DNA of 51,317 nt from Gilliamella intestini (GTDB lineage Bacteria > Pseudomonadota > Gammaproteobacteria > Enterobacterales > Orbaceae), in assembly GCF_900094935.1 (NCBI RefSeq), contig NZ_FMBA01000015.1:1-51317 (forward strand), read 5' to 3'. Within the stretch, counting starts at the first letter, position 1; every line of letters begins with the position of its first letter. The notes beneath the pieces are model-generated. The model saw only the letters and a list, made by a program, of their open reading frames with translations. It did no database searches and was not told the DNA's origin. Shown in pieces: positions 7,299 through 17,486 of the stretch. The position numbers and the translations under genes were made by a program.

Positions 7299-9599
7299 TT
7301 ACCTTTTATCTTTCAAAAATTCAATTTGTTTTGAGCTAATTATTCCGTTAGATTTTCGAACAATTCCGCGTCTAATTTTAAATTCTAACGCGGGTGTTAA
7401 ATGCTGCCCTCTAACATCTATCCGAACTTGTTGCTGCATACCATTTGGTAAATGTTTTTGTCGTTCAATTGCTTGTTTAGAAATATTATTAATCAGATTA
7501 TCAGCATATTTGCCTATATCATAATTTTTCACTTCTATTGAACAAGTTGTGCCATTACAAAAATCAGGTCTTACACTTCCTTTTGTACCGTGAGGGACTT
7601 CTACACCATCTTTATAACTTACTTGACCTCTATAATCTGGAGGCAAGCTGGCGCCGACATCTTTTTCTGATGTGGATGAATGTGGGCGACCGTTGGTTGT
7701 TTTCCCTGTATTCGGCGATGGCACCTTCGTTTTTGCACCATTTTCAAAAGTATAATAAGCACCGTTATTAGTATATATTGGGTTACCTGCGGCATCAAAT
7801 TTTCCTGTATGGGTATAAACGCCGCCTTTAGGTCCGACAACATTAGCTCCTTGTGAAGTATAACCGTTAGGGAGTGTCGTTCCCTTTCCAGCTACTCTAT
7901 TAATATCCTCACTTATTTGCTCTACTTCTTTTGCCGATAACTTCTGCCCTGTAGATCTCGCTTTCCAGGCTAAATTACTCAAACCTTTTGCTGTAACGCC
8001 ACCTGTTGAGAGTGAAAATAACAATTCAGCATCTGATGCTGACACGCCTAATATCTTAGAAAGTCCCTCGGCTGTTTGCGTATGATAAGTTTTGCCATTA
8101 TAAATGACCATTAACCCCGTTGCACCATTATCAACCATTGACCATGTTAAATATGCACTTGGTAGACAACCTACTAATGTGGTACAACCCGGTGATAATG
8201 CGACTGCTGCCATTCCATCTAAGACAGCCATCCCAACTTGAAGAGTACCTCCTGCTAGGGTACTTATGCTCCATTCACTATCATAATAGGCTATTGTATC
8301 TGAAATCTTATTACCTGTCGTATAGTCAAATAATTCTTCAATTTTTTTATAAGACTCTTTACTCCCTCCTGTAATATAAGTTGGCAATTCAACTTCAATT
8401 TCAGCTGTTTGACCTTTCAATTGTTCTCTATAAGATTCTAACTCAGGGCTATTACCTAGCTCTTCTAATGCTAAATACGCTGCTTTATCTGGGTCATCAT
8501 CCGCTAATCCAGCTGAACAATGAATTAATGCACAAGCTGCTGCACGATATAATAAATCTTCTCGTTCGTTTCCTTTAACAAGCTCGTCAATGCGTTTCTT
8601 TTCTGTTGGAGTAAGTAGTCGGTTATTCTCAACCGCATTCTTACCTGCCGCAACGCCAGTATTGACATCTTGAATATCACCGCCCATCGCCGCAATGGCA
8701 AGACCTGTCGCTAGCTGTGATAGGGCGCTGATTTGTTGTCTTTCTTCTTGGCTTAGGTCTTTGATGTCTTTATCGGGGTAAAGGATACCCATGATAACCT
8801 CAGCACCCCGTTCACTTGCAGCAGCGCCTAAGCCACCCACTAGTGCGGAGTTGCCTTGCAGTTCGGCTACCACCGCACCGAGTATGGCATGGCTGACGGT
8901 GTTGGCGAGGATGTTTCCTTCGGTCTGTTGTTTGATAATAGTCGCAATTTTTGGCGCAAGTGCCCCTGCGGCAGCCCCTGCCATGTCGCCACTGATTAAG
9001 CCGTTGATGATACTAACGGCCATGTCAATACCTTGACGGGTGTCACTGCCCATTGCTGACATGCCTTGATTCATCGCTTCTTTGTAAGCGTCTTCGTAGA
9101 TTTTTTGTTGCTCTTCTTCTGTTAGTCCCTTGTTTTTATTTTTTTCTTTTTCCTTTTCAACCGCTTCTTTTGCCTTGGATTCGGCTCTTATCCGGTCAAT
9201 ATGATTAAGCATCGTTAACGTTTCACCACCAATTTCACTCACTAACTGCGTTTGGTCGATGATGTCTTGCTCTTTTTGTTTGTTAAAGATGTGTTTGAGC
9301 TCGTTATTCGCCTGCTCAGTATCATGACTTAATTCGTTGATATCTTGTTTTTGGTTGTCTTTATTGCGGATAATTATCGTCCCTTCCGATACCGCTGAAT
9401 GCGTCGTCGAATGCTCGCTTTCGTTTTTGTTGCGACTGGTTGGCATTGATGGCATGCCGCTAGAGCTAACGCTTGCACTGCTACTACTGATTTGGTAGTC
9501 CGCTTTGTTTTCGATATCACTAAAGCTGATTGTGCCCGTGTCTATACGGTTTTGGCTCGTGTCTTTCGCTTCTGAGGCTATCACCGCCACAGATAGCAC
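7299..9599 (-). CDS. Orphan CdiA C-terminal module with PD-(D/E)XK-like nuclease tail
   Basis: A 766-residue protein starting (GTG) in mid-gene. Residues 5 to about 325 copy the pre-toxin region of module A up to VENN. Next comes a Cys-containing pre-toxin part (AACALIHCSAG), then a hydrophobic glycine-rich segment (about 450-560) that may serve cell entry. The tail has RPDF near 677-680 and SIEVKN near 687-692, a D...E-x-K arrangement typical of PD-(D/E)XK nucleases, then a conserved-looking IDVRGQ. DNA or RNA cleavage is therefore likely. No secretion signal or haemagglutinin repeats remain. The Imm70-like gene follows after 7 bases. Confidence 0.75.
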   Translation of the reverse strand: MLSVAVIASEAKDTSQNRIDTGTISFSDIENKADYQISSSSASVSSSGMPSMPTSRNKNESEHSTTHSAVSEGTIIIRNKDNQKQDINELSHDTEQANNELKHIFNKQKEQDIIDQTQLVSEIGGETLTMLNHIDRIRAESKAKEAVEKEKEKNKNKGLTEEEQQKIYEDAYKEAMNQGMSAMGSDTRQGIDMAVSIINGLISGDMAGAAAGALAPKIATIIKQQTEGNILANTVSHAILGAVVAELQGNSALVGGLGAAASERGAEVIMGILYPDKDIKDLSQEERQQISALSQLATGLAIAAMGGDIQDVNTGVAAGKNAVENNRLLTPTEKKRIDELVKGNEREDLLYRAAACALIHCSAGLADDDPDKAAYLALEELGNSPELESYREQLKGQTAEIEVELPTYITGGSKESYKKIEELFDYTTGNKISDTIAYYDSEWSISTLAGGTLQVGMAVLDGMAAVALSPGCTTLVGCLPSAYLTWSMVDNGATGLMVIYNGKTYHTQTAEGLSKILGVSASDAELLFSLSTGGVTAKGLSNLAWKARSTGQKLSAKEVEQISEDINRVAGKGTTLPNGYTSQGANVVGPKGGVYTHTGKFDAAGNPIYTNNGAYYTFENGAKTKVPSPNTGKTTNGRPHSSTSEKDVGASLPPDYRGQVSYKDGVEVPHGTKGSVRPDFCNGTTCSIEVKNYDIGKYADNLINNISKQAIERQKHLPNGMQQQVRIDVRGQHLTPALEFKIRRGIVRKSNGIISSKQIEFLKDKR
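8623..9588 (-). repeat. Copy B of the roughly 970-bp pre-toxin repeat
   Basis: Direct repeat of 3277-4248. It ends at the VENN codons (8623-8637) on the toxin side and at the AVIAS codons next to the broken 5' end on the other. Scattered silent and a few missense differences show the copies are not brand new. Confidence 0.85.
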
Positions 9600-9616
9600 A
9601 AAAAAACACCAAAAAA

Positions 9617-9684
9617 TTAAATAAAATCAATACATTTCGTGACCAGTTTTTTGTAAGTAAAAATAGTAACTTAATGTGTTTTTT
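9617..9684 (-). repeat. 68-bp diverged repeat upstream of module B
   Basis: Counterpart of 6558-6624. Here the minus-strand reading belongs to a 63-codon open frame (9520-9711) with a hydrophobic LILFNFLVFFCAI stretch that runs out of frame into the CdiA fragment. I do not call that frame a gene, since the sister copy has a stop and no start codon. Confidence 0.5.
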
Positions 9685-9746
9685 GTGTTTAGTAACATAG
9701 TTAACTATCACTTTTTAATAACAAATACTCTAATATGGACTAGAAT

Positions 9747-9772
9747 TGTCAGGTTAAATTTGAACTACTACA
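9747..9772. repeat. Right copy of 26-bp direct repeat
   Basis: Matches 105-130 at 23 of 26 positions, same orientation. It lies between the broken start of module B and the Imm11 region, so it marks the right border of the three-module block. The rest of the gap 9600-10034 holds no convincing gene. Confidence 0.5.
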
Positions 9773-9984
9773 GTCGCTCGGCTATTTTCTTATTCTTTCA
9801 GGCTTGTAATAATTCGAAAATCTGGTACCATTCCTTCCAAGAAAGGTGATTATAATGCTAGCAATTTCCAAACTGTGGTGGTGCGAAGTAGCTAGTATAA
9901 ATTACCTGTATATTTTCTTCACTCTACCGAGTTTAAAGTTGCATTCATGTTTTAATCCAGGATAAGGGAAAAGAAAATTAAAAC

Positions 9985-10034
9985 CCCACAAGGTGTTTTA
10001 TTTACTAAAGTAGAAGATGGAGTTTTTAAAAGAT
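9985..10034 (+). pseudogene. Remnant of a second Imm11 gene (C-terminal end only)
   Basis: The 34 bases 9985-10018 are identical to 10574-10607, the end of the complete Imm11 gene. Read in the family frame they give PQGVLFTKVED, then run on to a TGA at 10036. Only the last dozen codons of the lost copy remain, immediately before the intact gene, so this is the scar of a tandem duplication or recombination. Confidence 0.7.
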
Positions 10035-10619
10035 ATGAATGAATTTGAATATTACATTATTGATCGGGCAGGTGACAAAGCCTACCCTTTGATTGGTCCT
10101 CAAGATGATTCTTTCCATACAATGATGTACCCAAGAACAACAACAAGAATTGAAAATCCAGAAATGACCAATTTTAAGTATTGCGAACCCATTCCAAGAA
10201 AACCGGTCATTAGCGATTATTTTTCCGAACCGGAAAGCATTGTATCCAAAAAAATAGCCGAGGTATTAGCACCGTTAGATATTAAAGGCATACAGCTTAT
10301 CCCTGCCGAAATAGAGACCCATACGGGCGATATTTTAGAAGATTATTTTTATATTCATATCTATAACTACCTTAAAGCGGTCGATCGGGAAAAATCTAAA
10401 TGCGAAGCAGACCTCTATGATCCGGATTCGTTAGCTTGGATTGATCGATTTGAATTAGACCGCAAAGTATTGGAAAAAATCCCACTAGAAGAACGTTTAG
10501 TATTTAAACTTATAGAATTCACAACTATACATCTTTATCATAAATCAGTAGTTGACGCCATTATGGCGGTAAACCCACAAGGTGTTTTATTTACTAAAGT
10601 AGAAGATTGGTATTTTTAA
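10035..10619 (+). CDS. Imm11-family (DUF1629) immunity protein
   Basis: A 194-residue protein with FEYYIIDRAGDKAYPLIG at the start, YCEPIPRKPVISD in the middle and HKSVVDAIMAVNPQGV at the end, the signature of Imm11 (DUF1629) proteins found beside polymorphic toxins. An in-frame ATG exists at 10017, but it lies within the scar of the lost copy; ATG 10035 gives the usual family start (MNEFEYY) and has GGAG upstream. No toxin gene is adjacent, so it is an orphan antidote that may protect against a neighbour's toxin, or it lost its partner. It is the only plus-strand gene of the toxin region. Confidence 0.75.
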   Translation: MNEFEYYIIDRAGDKAYPLIGPQDDSFHTMMYPRTTTRIENPEMTNFKYCEPIPRKPVISDYFSEPESIVSKKIAEVLAPLDIKGIQLIPAEIETHTGDILEDYFYIHIYNYLKAVDREKSKCEADLYDPDSLAWIDRFELDRKVLEKIPLEERLVFKLIEFTTIHLYHKSVVDAIMAVNPQGVLFTKVEDWYF

Positions 10620-10760
10620 GGGATATTTAAATTTTTTCTTCCTATATAATATAACGAACAACCACCGAAACTATTTTAACGAAAGAAAAAATTTACAACC
10701 CTTTAAATTAAAATAAAATATAGAAAATTATTATAAGGAAAAAGTAAAGCCATAATTGTT

Positions 10761-10792
10761 ATTAAGTTAAGCAGTCGGCTGCTTAACTTAAT
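10761..10792. terminator. Perfect 14-bp hairpin, possible terminator
   Basis: Arms 10761-10774 and 10779-10792 pair perfectly around a TCGG tetraloop. It sits between the converging Imm11 gene and dusC. There is no strong T-run on either side, so terminator function is likely but unproven. Confidence 0.5.
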
Positions 10793-10886
10793 TATCCAAA
10801 TTATTTATAAAATTCACTCCATCCCCTTATATCAAGATAACTAATGAACATTCATTGCTATTTTGCTGTGTCTTAATGCTGTTATT

Positions 10887-11831
10887 TTAGGTATGTTTAG
10901 TTAAAAAACTACTAATTTCTTGTTGTGATTTGAATGTCCTTATACTTTGTAAGAGTTCTGACGCCTCGGCATAGTGCTGTTTTAAGTAGGCAAGCCACTG
11001 TTTGATGCGTGCGGAGTGGTACAAAGGTTTAACGTCATCAATTGATGCGGTTGCATAGCGGATTAATATTGCCATTACTTGTTGCCAATTTAATGCAGGT
11101 TGTTTAGCTTGAATCATGTTGGCCAAATTGGGAATGGTTAAAATGCCTCGCCCTAGCATAATGTCGTTAGTTTGGCTTTGGTTTATGCAATTTTTTGCAT
11201 CTTCAATAGTAAAAATTTCGCCATTGGCAATAACGGGAATGTTTAATTGTTGCTTGATTTGCCCAATTGTTTGCCAGTCTATTTTTTCGGCTTTGTAGCC
11301 GTCTTCTTTGGTTCTGCCGTGAATAACGATTTCATTAGCACCCGCATGTTCAATTGCACTTGCAATGTCGTGACAATACGATTTGTTATCCCAACCTAAT
11401 CGAATTTTGACCGATAATTGGTGTGATTTTCCTATTGCTTGCCTTACTTGGCTGACAATATCAAATATCTGTTTGGGATATTGTAATAAATAAGCACCAC
11501 CGTGATTGCCCACCACTGTTTTGGCTGGGCAACCAAAATTGATGTCGATACCGTAAGATCCTAATTCAATGACTTTTATGGCATTTTCTGCCATCCATTC
11601 GGGTGATTGTCCTAAAATTTGGACACGGACAGGCGTACCTGATTGAGTTTTTCCGTTATGGTAAAGTTCAGGGCAAAGGCGGTAAAAAGTTCGATTAGAT
11701 AATTTGTGATGCGTCACTCTAACAAATTCAGTCACACAATAATCAAATGGATTAATTTCGGTTAGTATTTGCCTTACTTGATAATCAAGTACGCCTTCCA
11801 TGGGCGCTAAAATAATTCGATTAATTTTCAT
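10887..11831 (-). CDS. dusC: tRNA-dihydrouridine(16) synthase DusC
   Basis: A 314-residue FMN enzyme that reduces U16 in the tRNA D-loop. The TIM-barrel starts at once with ILAPMEGVLDYQVRQIL. The CPAKTV motif gives catalytic Cys101, and VKIRLGWD, VIHGRTKEDGY and IPVIANGEI line the flavin and tRNA sites. EFVRVTHHKL and the close match to E. coli DusC separate it from DusA and DusB. ATG 11831 has AGGG upstream. It lies 8 bases after moeB on the same strand, so the two are probably co-transcribed, moeB first. Confidence 0.93.
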   Translation of the reverse strand: MKINRIILAPMEGVLDYQVRQILTEINPFDYCVTEFVRVTHHKLSNRTFYRLCPELYHNGKTQSGTPVRVQILGQSPEWMAENAIKVIELGSYGIDINFGCPAKTVVGNHGGAYLLQYPKQIFDIVSQVRQAIGKSHQLSVKIRLGWDNKSYCHDIASAIEHAGANEIVIHGRTKEDGYKAEKIDWQTIGQIKQQLNIPVIANGEIFTIEDAKNCINQSQTNDIMLGRGILTIPNLANMIQAKQPALNWQQVMAILIRYATASIDDVKPLYHSARIKQWLAYLKQHYAEASELLQSIRTFKSQQEISSFLTKHT

Positions 11832-11839
11832 TGAAAACC

Positions 11840-12601
11840 CTAATTAGTATTATCATTGCTACAAACACGACAGTTGGGTTGTTTGGTTACTTTAATTTGG
11901 TTAAATTCCATTGTCATTGTATCAATCATTAATAGCCGTCCAGTTAATGGCTTTCCATATTGAGTGAGCACTTTTATGGCTTCTAAGGCTTGCATTGAGC
12001 CAAACATGCCAACTAGTGGTGCCATAACACCTGTTTCAACGCAAGTAAGCTGATCTTTGCCAAATAAATGGCTTAGACAATGATAACAAGGTTCATTGGG
12101 TTGGTAAGTAAATACGCTTAGTAACCCTTCCATTCGAATTGTCGCTCCAGAAACTAGCGTTTTTTTTACTTTAAAACAGCAACGGTTAATTTGCTCTCGT
12201 GTTGCTAAGTTATCGGTACAATCGATGATAATGTCATGCTGTTTGATAAGCGATATGAGGTTGTTGTCGTCAAGTTGCACATTTACTGTGTCAATCAATA
12301 GGTTGGTATTAATATTGACTAAAGCTTGTTTTGCAACGTCAACTTTGTATTGATTGATGGCATTTTCAGTATATAAAATTTGTCGGTTTAAGTTAGATTT
12401 TGATACCGTGTCAAAATCTACTAACGTTAATTTGCCTAAACCTGAAGCCGCTAAATAGAGCGATGCACCGCAACCAAGCCCACCTAAACCAATGATCAGT
12501 GCGGAACTGTTTTTTAATATTTGTTGTTTATCAATGTCAAAACCGCGTAATGTGATTTGTCTATCATAACGAAACAATTCTTGATCAGTAAGTTTTAGCA
12601 T
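11840..12601 (-). CDS. moeB: Molybdopterin-synthase adenylyltransferase MoeB
   Basis: A 253-residue E1-like enzyme that adenylates the C-terminus of MoaD for molybdenum cofactor synthesis. The nucleotide loop GLGGLG is at 38-43, DCTDN at 127-131, and the zinc cysteines pair as C172/C175 and C244/C247; C187 matches the conserved LTCVE cysteine. Length and spacing equal E. coli MoeB. It stands without moeA here and is followed by dusC. ThiF is the main alternative, but LRGFD and GVMAPL favour MoeB. Confidence 0.92.
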   Translation of the reverse strand: MLKLTDQELFRYDRQITLRGFDIDKQQILKNSSALIIGLGGLGCGASLYLAASGLGKLTLVDFDTVSKSNLNRQILYTENAINQYKVDVAKQALVNINTNLLIDTVNVQLDDNNLISLIKQHDIIIDCTDNLATREQINRCCFKVKKTLVSGATIRMEGLLSVFTYQPNEPCYHCLSHLFGKDQLTCVETGVMAPLVGMFGSMQALEAIKVLTQYGKPLTGRLLMIDTMTMEFNQIKVTKQPNCRVCSNDNTN

Positions 12602-12959
12602 ATTAGAAGGTATGATGATTAATAATTTATTTATTATAGCAGAAACTTAGAATAAGAAGATGTCAAGATAATCAGGTTATTTGTTGATGTCCATAATCAT
12701 CCAAATCATGATGAAATTTAATTAATGTGTTGATTTGTCCATTTAAGTATAATAATTGCTATTTTGCAACTTCAAATAAAGTTGAACCTTTTTTTAAATT
12801 CCTTTTAGTATGGATATGATTTGTTGTTTTTTTCATAATTAGATTATCTCGTTACTTTTATCTTTAAGAGCCTTTTAATTTTGAAAAATATTTTGGTCGG
12901 GATAGTTATTTCTCCCTTTTTTATTCCACAAAAAATTATTACGCCTATTTTTCAGAATT
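12602..12959. other. Gene-free stretch between mltC and moeB
   Basis: About 360 AT-rich bases. I see no open frame with a credible start, no RNA gene and no repeat. The moeB promoter should lie near 12610-12680 on the minus strand but no clear box pair stands out. Confidence 0.5.
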
Positions 12960-12996
12960 GATACCTTTATCATTAATTAGCAATGGTAAAGGTATC
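12960..12996 (-). terminator. 15-bp hairpin after mltC
   Basis: Arms of 15 bases starting GATACCTTTA pair at 14 of 15 positions around a seven-base loop. It lies about 22 bases after the mltC stop. The T-run is weak, so efficiency is uncertain. Confidence 0.55.
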
Positions 12997-13017
12997 TAAT
13001 ATAATATTTAATATATT

Positions 13018-14088
13018 TTATTTGTTATCTAAAATTTTGCTAACTTTTATCAGATAATTGCGTGACTCTTGCGAAACATGAGAAGTGACTAGTCTTTGAT
13101 AAACTTGTTGCGGTGTCATCGAGTTTATAATATTGATTGCTTCATTGCGATCATTAGAAAAAATACGCAATACGTTACCTGCGCCACCATTATAAGATAC
13201 AATCATGGCATATCTTAACGAAATAGGGTTATTAATTCCTGCTAAATATTTTGTTTTTAATAAAGATAAATAAGCTGTACCCATATCAACATTATTACGA
13301 GGATCTAACAAAAACTTTCGACTAGGTTCACCAGATTTACCTCTTAATTTAAAAATATCACGACCTGCTGTATGTTGTTGAACTTGCATTAATCCAAGAG
13401 CATCAGTCCGACTAACTGCATAAGGGTTAAACGCTGATTCCGCCTCTATAATAGCTAAAATCAGACGTTCATCAATAAAATAACGATTAGATGCTTTGGT
13501 AATAAGTGGTAAAAATTTTCTAGCTCGTTGATTAATATGATTTGGTACGAGTTTTATTTCAACATAAGTAATTTGATGCGAACCTGATTCACGCTGCATC
13601 AAGTTATTAGATAACACATAATCAGCAAAACTACTTGCCCTACCATTCCAACGAATAGGTTGTCGCTCTTGATCAAGAACCTGATTATATAAGAAAGGTT
13701 CCTGAGATAAATCCTGACTAATTTTGTCATGTCGAATAATATCAACAGGTTCAGACATTAATAACGTTGATACTATAGCTTCTTTTAAATTATCTAGAGG
13801 GGTATCAGATAATGTTTCAAACGTGATAACTCCTGAAACAAAGTTAATATGAACACGTGTTTTTAAATTATCTTCATATTGAACATAGTCTTTAGGTCCT
13901 GCAATAACGACTTCTTTGGGGCCCCAAATTTGTTCAATGTTATTAGCATATTGGCTAATTAAAATATTAAAGGCATTGGTATCTTTAACATAATAATCAT
14001 TATTATGATTGACTGAGTTTTTGCTAGGACAACCAGTTAAAAGGCTTATGGCAATCATCAATGTAATGATTTTCTGTTTTTTTTTCAT
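13018..14088 (-). CDS. mltC: Membrane-bound lytic murein transglycosylase MltC
   Basis: A 356-residue outer-membrane lipoprotein that cleaves peptidoglycan glycan strands to 1,6-anhydro products. The signal peptide ends in the lipobox LTGC with Cys20. The C-terminal half is the SLT domain: AIIEAESAFNPYAVS carries the catalytic Glu, followed by ALGLMQVQQHTAG and VSYNGGAGNVLR. The N-terminal domain has the MltC-type FGGSV-free layout seen in E. coli. I chose ATG 14088 because it gives a proper signal peptide; a TTG six codons upstream overlaps the yggX stop. The order yggX-mltC is as in E. coli, without mutY next to it. Confidence 0.92.
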   Translation of the reverse strand: MKKKQKIITLMIAISLLTGCPSKNSVNHNNDYYVKDTNAFNILISQYANNIEQIWGPKEVVIAGPKDYVQYEDNLKTRVHINFVSGVITFETLSDTPLDNLKEAIVSTLLMSEPVDIIRHDKISQDLSQEPFLYNQVLDQERQPIRWNGRASSFADYVLSNNLMQRESGSHQITYVEIKLVPNHINQRARKFLPLITKASNRYFIDERLILAIIEAESAFNPYAVSRTDALGLMQVQQHTAGRDIFKLRGKSGEPSRKFLLDPRNNVDMGTAYLSLLKTKYLAGINNPISLRYAMIVSYNGGAGNVLRIFSNDRNEAINIINSMTPQQVYQRLVTSHVSQESRNYLIKVSKILDNK

Positions 14089-14102
14089 TTTGTATTTGTA
14101 TC

Positions 14103-14372
14103 TCAATTTTGGGGTTTATATCCATCAATAACAATATCTTCACCTTCAAATAAAAATTTGACCATTTCAGTTTCAATTTTTTTGCGGTGTTCAAGATTCA
14201 TCATGTTAAATTTATTTTCATTAATTAACATCGTTTGCTTTTTGAGCCACTCCTGCCATGCTTGTTTTGATATTTCATTAAAAATACGTTTGCCAAGCTC
14301 TCCAGGATAAAGCTGGAAATCTAAACCTTCTGCTTCTTTTTTTAAATAATGGCAATAAATAACACGACTCAT
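14103..14372 (-). CDS. yggX: Probable Fe(2+)-trafficking protein YggX
   Basis: An 89-residue cytoplasmic protein that supports iron-sulfur cluster handling and oxidative-stress resistance. [12 protein letters not shown], the W-x-x-W-type [13 protein letters not shown] stretch and [10 protein letters not shown] follow the family along its whole length. The Cys found near residue 7 of the family is present (IYCHYL). AAAGAGAT precedes the ATG. The stop lies 14 bases upstream of the mltC ATG, so both are one transcription unit. Confidence 0.93.
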   Translation of the reverse strand: MSRVIYCHYLKKEAEGLDFQLYPGELGKRIFNEISKQAWQEWLKKQTMLINENKFNMMNLEHRKKIETEMVKFLFEGEDIVIDGYKPQN

Positions 14373-14543
14373 TTTTATCTCTTTTTAAGTACAACATGGA
14401 TTTTGCTAATTATACCTGAAAATAATTAGCAATAAGAAGATAATTATTGAGTCACTATATAAATTAAAATTGCTGTCATAACTGAATATTAAGTTAAAAT
14501 TATTGCATAATTATTTGCTTTACACCGCAGTTAATTCGCTTAA

Positions 14544-15797
<1,254 letters not shown>

Positions 15798-15829
15798 GTT
15801 TTTCTATACAGTAACGACATTTTAATCAA

Positions 15830-15852
15830 TTAAGCACTGTTAGTGTGCTTAA
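15830..15852 (+). terminator. 8-bp hairpin between argD and engB
   Basis: TTAAGCAC and GTGCTTAA pair around a seven-base loop. The 3' arm touches the AAAGGA ribosome binding site of engB, so the structure may either terminate argD transcription weakly or tune engB translation. Confidence 0.4.
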
Positions 15853-15864
15853 AGGATACTTTTT

Positions 15865-16476
15865 ATGACAGATATTCGACCATTAAATTATGCAAAAACA
15901 CATTTTATTTTAAGTGCTCCTGATATTTCTCATTTACCGAGTGATAGTGGGGTTGAAGTTGCCTTTGCTGGTAGATCTAATGCTGGCAAATCTAGCGCAC
16001 TTAATACGTTAACCAATCAAAAAGCGTTAGCAAGAACCAGTAAAACACCAGGAAGAACGCAATTAATCAATCTTTTTCAAGTGGAAGAAAATTGTCGCTT
16101 AGTTGATTTGCCTGGTTATGGCTATGCACAAGTTCCCGAAGCAATAAAACGCAAATGGCAAAAATCATTAGGTGAATATCTTCAAAAACGCGAAAGCCTA
16201 AAAGGTTTGGTTGTATTAATGGATATACGACATCCTTTGAAAGATTTAGATCAGCAGATGATTGAGTGGGCGGTTTCGGTCGATATTCCTGTTATGTTAC
16301 TGCTCACAAAGGCCGATAAACTAGCTTCTGGCGCACAAAAAAAGCAAGTTAATATGGTTAAAGAAGCCATTTTACCTTTTCAAGGTGATATTACTGTAGC
16401 ACCTTTTTCATCGCCAAAACGTGTGGGGTTAGAGCCGTTAAAGCAAAAGTTAGATGAATGGTTTAGCCAACAATGA
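15865..16476 (+). CDS. engB: Ribosome-biogenesis GTP-binding protein EngB (YihA)
   Basis: A 203-residue essential TRAFAC GTPase acting late in 50S assembly. G1 GRSNAGKS is at 36-43, G3 DLPG at 81-84 within DLPGYGYA, and G4 TKAD near 147-150. [12 protein letters not shown] is the switch-I/G2 region typical of EngB. AAAGGA lies eight bases before the ATG. Its stop overlaps the srkA start by four bases (ATGA), so the two are translationally coupled. Confidence 0.95.
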   Translation: MTDIRPLNYAKTHFILSAPDISHLPSDSGVEVAFAGRSNAGKSSALNTLTNQKALARTSKTPGRTQLINLFQVEENCRLVDLPGYGYAQVPEAIKRKWQKSLGEYLQKRESLKGLVVLMDIRHPLKDLDQQMIEWAVSVDIPVMLLLTKADKLASGAQKKQVNMVKEAILPFQGDITVAPFSSPKRVGLEPLKQKLDEWFSQQ

Positions 16477-17471
16477 AACCTGTCATTGACCATGCTGATT
16501 TTTCATTTCATGCTTTATCGCCCGAGTTAATTTTTGATAGTTTGCTGTCAATCGGTATTCGTATTGATTCAGGTCTTACTGCTTTAAATAGTTATGAAAA
16601 CCGAGTTTATCAATTCCATGATGAAGATCGCATTCGTTATGTCGCAAAATTTTATCGGCCTTGTCGTTGGAGCAATGAGCAAATTATTGAAGAACATCAG
16701 TTCACTAAGCAATTAGTCGATGCTGAGATTCCTGCTGTTGCTCCTTTAACAATTAATAATACCACGCTACATGAACATGAGGGTTACCGATTTTCCCTAT
16801 TTCCTAGTGTTGGTGGGCGGCAATACGAAGTAGATAATTTAGAGCAGATGGAATCAGTTGCTATGTTGCTTGGGCGTATTCATCAACTTGGTGCAAAAAA
16901 GCCTTTTTTACATCGCCCCACTATCGGGTTAGAGCAATATCTTTATCAGCCCCAAGAGATAATATTATCTTGTCATTTTATTCCCCAAAAAGTGCAATCG
17001 GATCTGAAAACAATTTTAGCGCAATTAATTAAAACCGTTGAGCACTATTGGCATAATGATTGGCAACCTATCCGCCTTCATGCTGATTGCCATGCAGGTA
17101 ATATTTTATGGCGAGACGGTGCAACATTTGTTGATTTTGATGATGCTCGTAATGGTCCTGCTATTCAAGATTTGTGGATGTTGCTTTATGGAAATCAACA
17201 AGAACAACGCTTGCAGTTAGATATGCTAATTGAAATGTATCAAGAATTTTTTGATTTTGATTCACAACAGCTTAGATTAATTGAACCATTAAGAGCAATG
17301 AGAATGATACACCATTTAGCATGGGTTATTGCCCGTTGGCAAGATCCTGCTTTTCCTATCGCTTTTCCGTGGATAACAGATGAAGACTTTTGGCGACAAC
17401 AATTATCAGAATTTAAACAGCAGATTGAGGCAATCAAAGCGCCATCGATAAAATTAATGTCGATAATGTAA
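16473..17471 (+). CDS. srkA: Stress response kinase A, SrkA (YihE)
   Basis: A 332-residue protein kinase of the aminoglycoside-phosphotransferase fold, known in E. coli to phosphorylate Ser/Thr and limit MazEF-linked death under stress. [13 protein letters not shown] carries catalytic Asp205 and Asn210, and VDFDDA the metal-binding Asp near 221-224. [11 protein letters not shown] and [10 protein letters not shown] match the family closely. In E. coli srkA precedes dsbA in the Cpx regulon; here dsbA is not adjacent and the gene is coupled to engB instead. Confidence 0.92.
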   Translation: MKPVIDHADFSFHALSPELIFDSLLSIGIRIDSGLTALNSYENRVYQFHDEDRIRYVAKFYRPCRWSNEQIIEEHQFTKQLVDAEIPAVAPLTINNTTLHEHEGYRFSLFPSVGGRQYEVDNLEQMESVAMLLGRIHQLGAKKPFLHRPTIGLEQYLYQPQEIILSCHFIPQKVQSDLKTILAQLIKTVEHYWHNDWQPIRLHADCHAGNILWRDGATFVDFDDARNGPAIQDLWMLLYGNQQEQRLQLDMLIEMYQEFFDFDSQQLRLIEPLRAMRMIHHLAWVIARWQDPAFPIAFPWITDEDFWRQQLSEFKQQIEAIKAPSIKLMSIM

Positions 17472-17486
17472 GTGTTAATAATATGA

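Noticed and set aside
9520-9711. A 63-codon minus-strand frame with a hydrophobic stretch
   Set aside because: The homologous copy at 6558-6624 has no start and a stop in frame, and the 3' part overlaps the CdiA fragment in another frame. Reported as a repeat instead.
14460-14520. A possible ArgR box before argD (TGAAT half-site followed by AT-rich bases)
   Set aside because: Only one half matches the TGAAT-N4-ATTCA consensus, too weak in AT-rich DNA.
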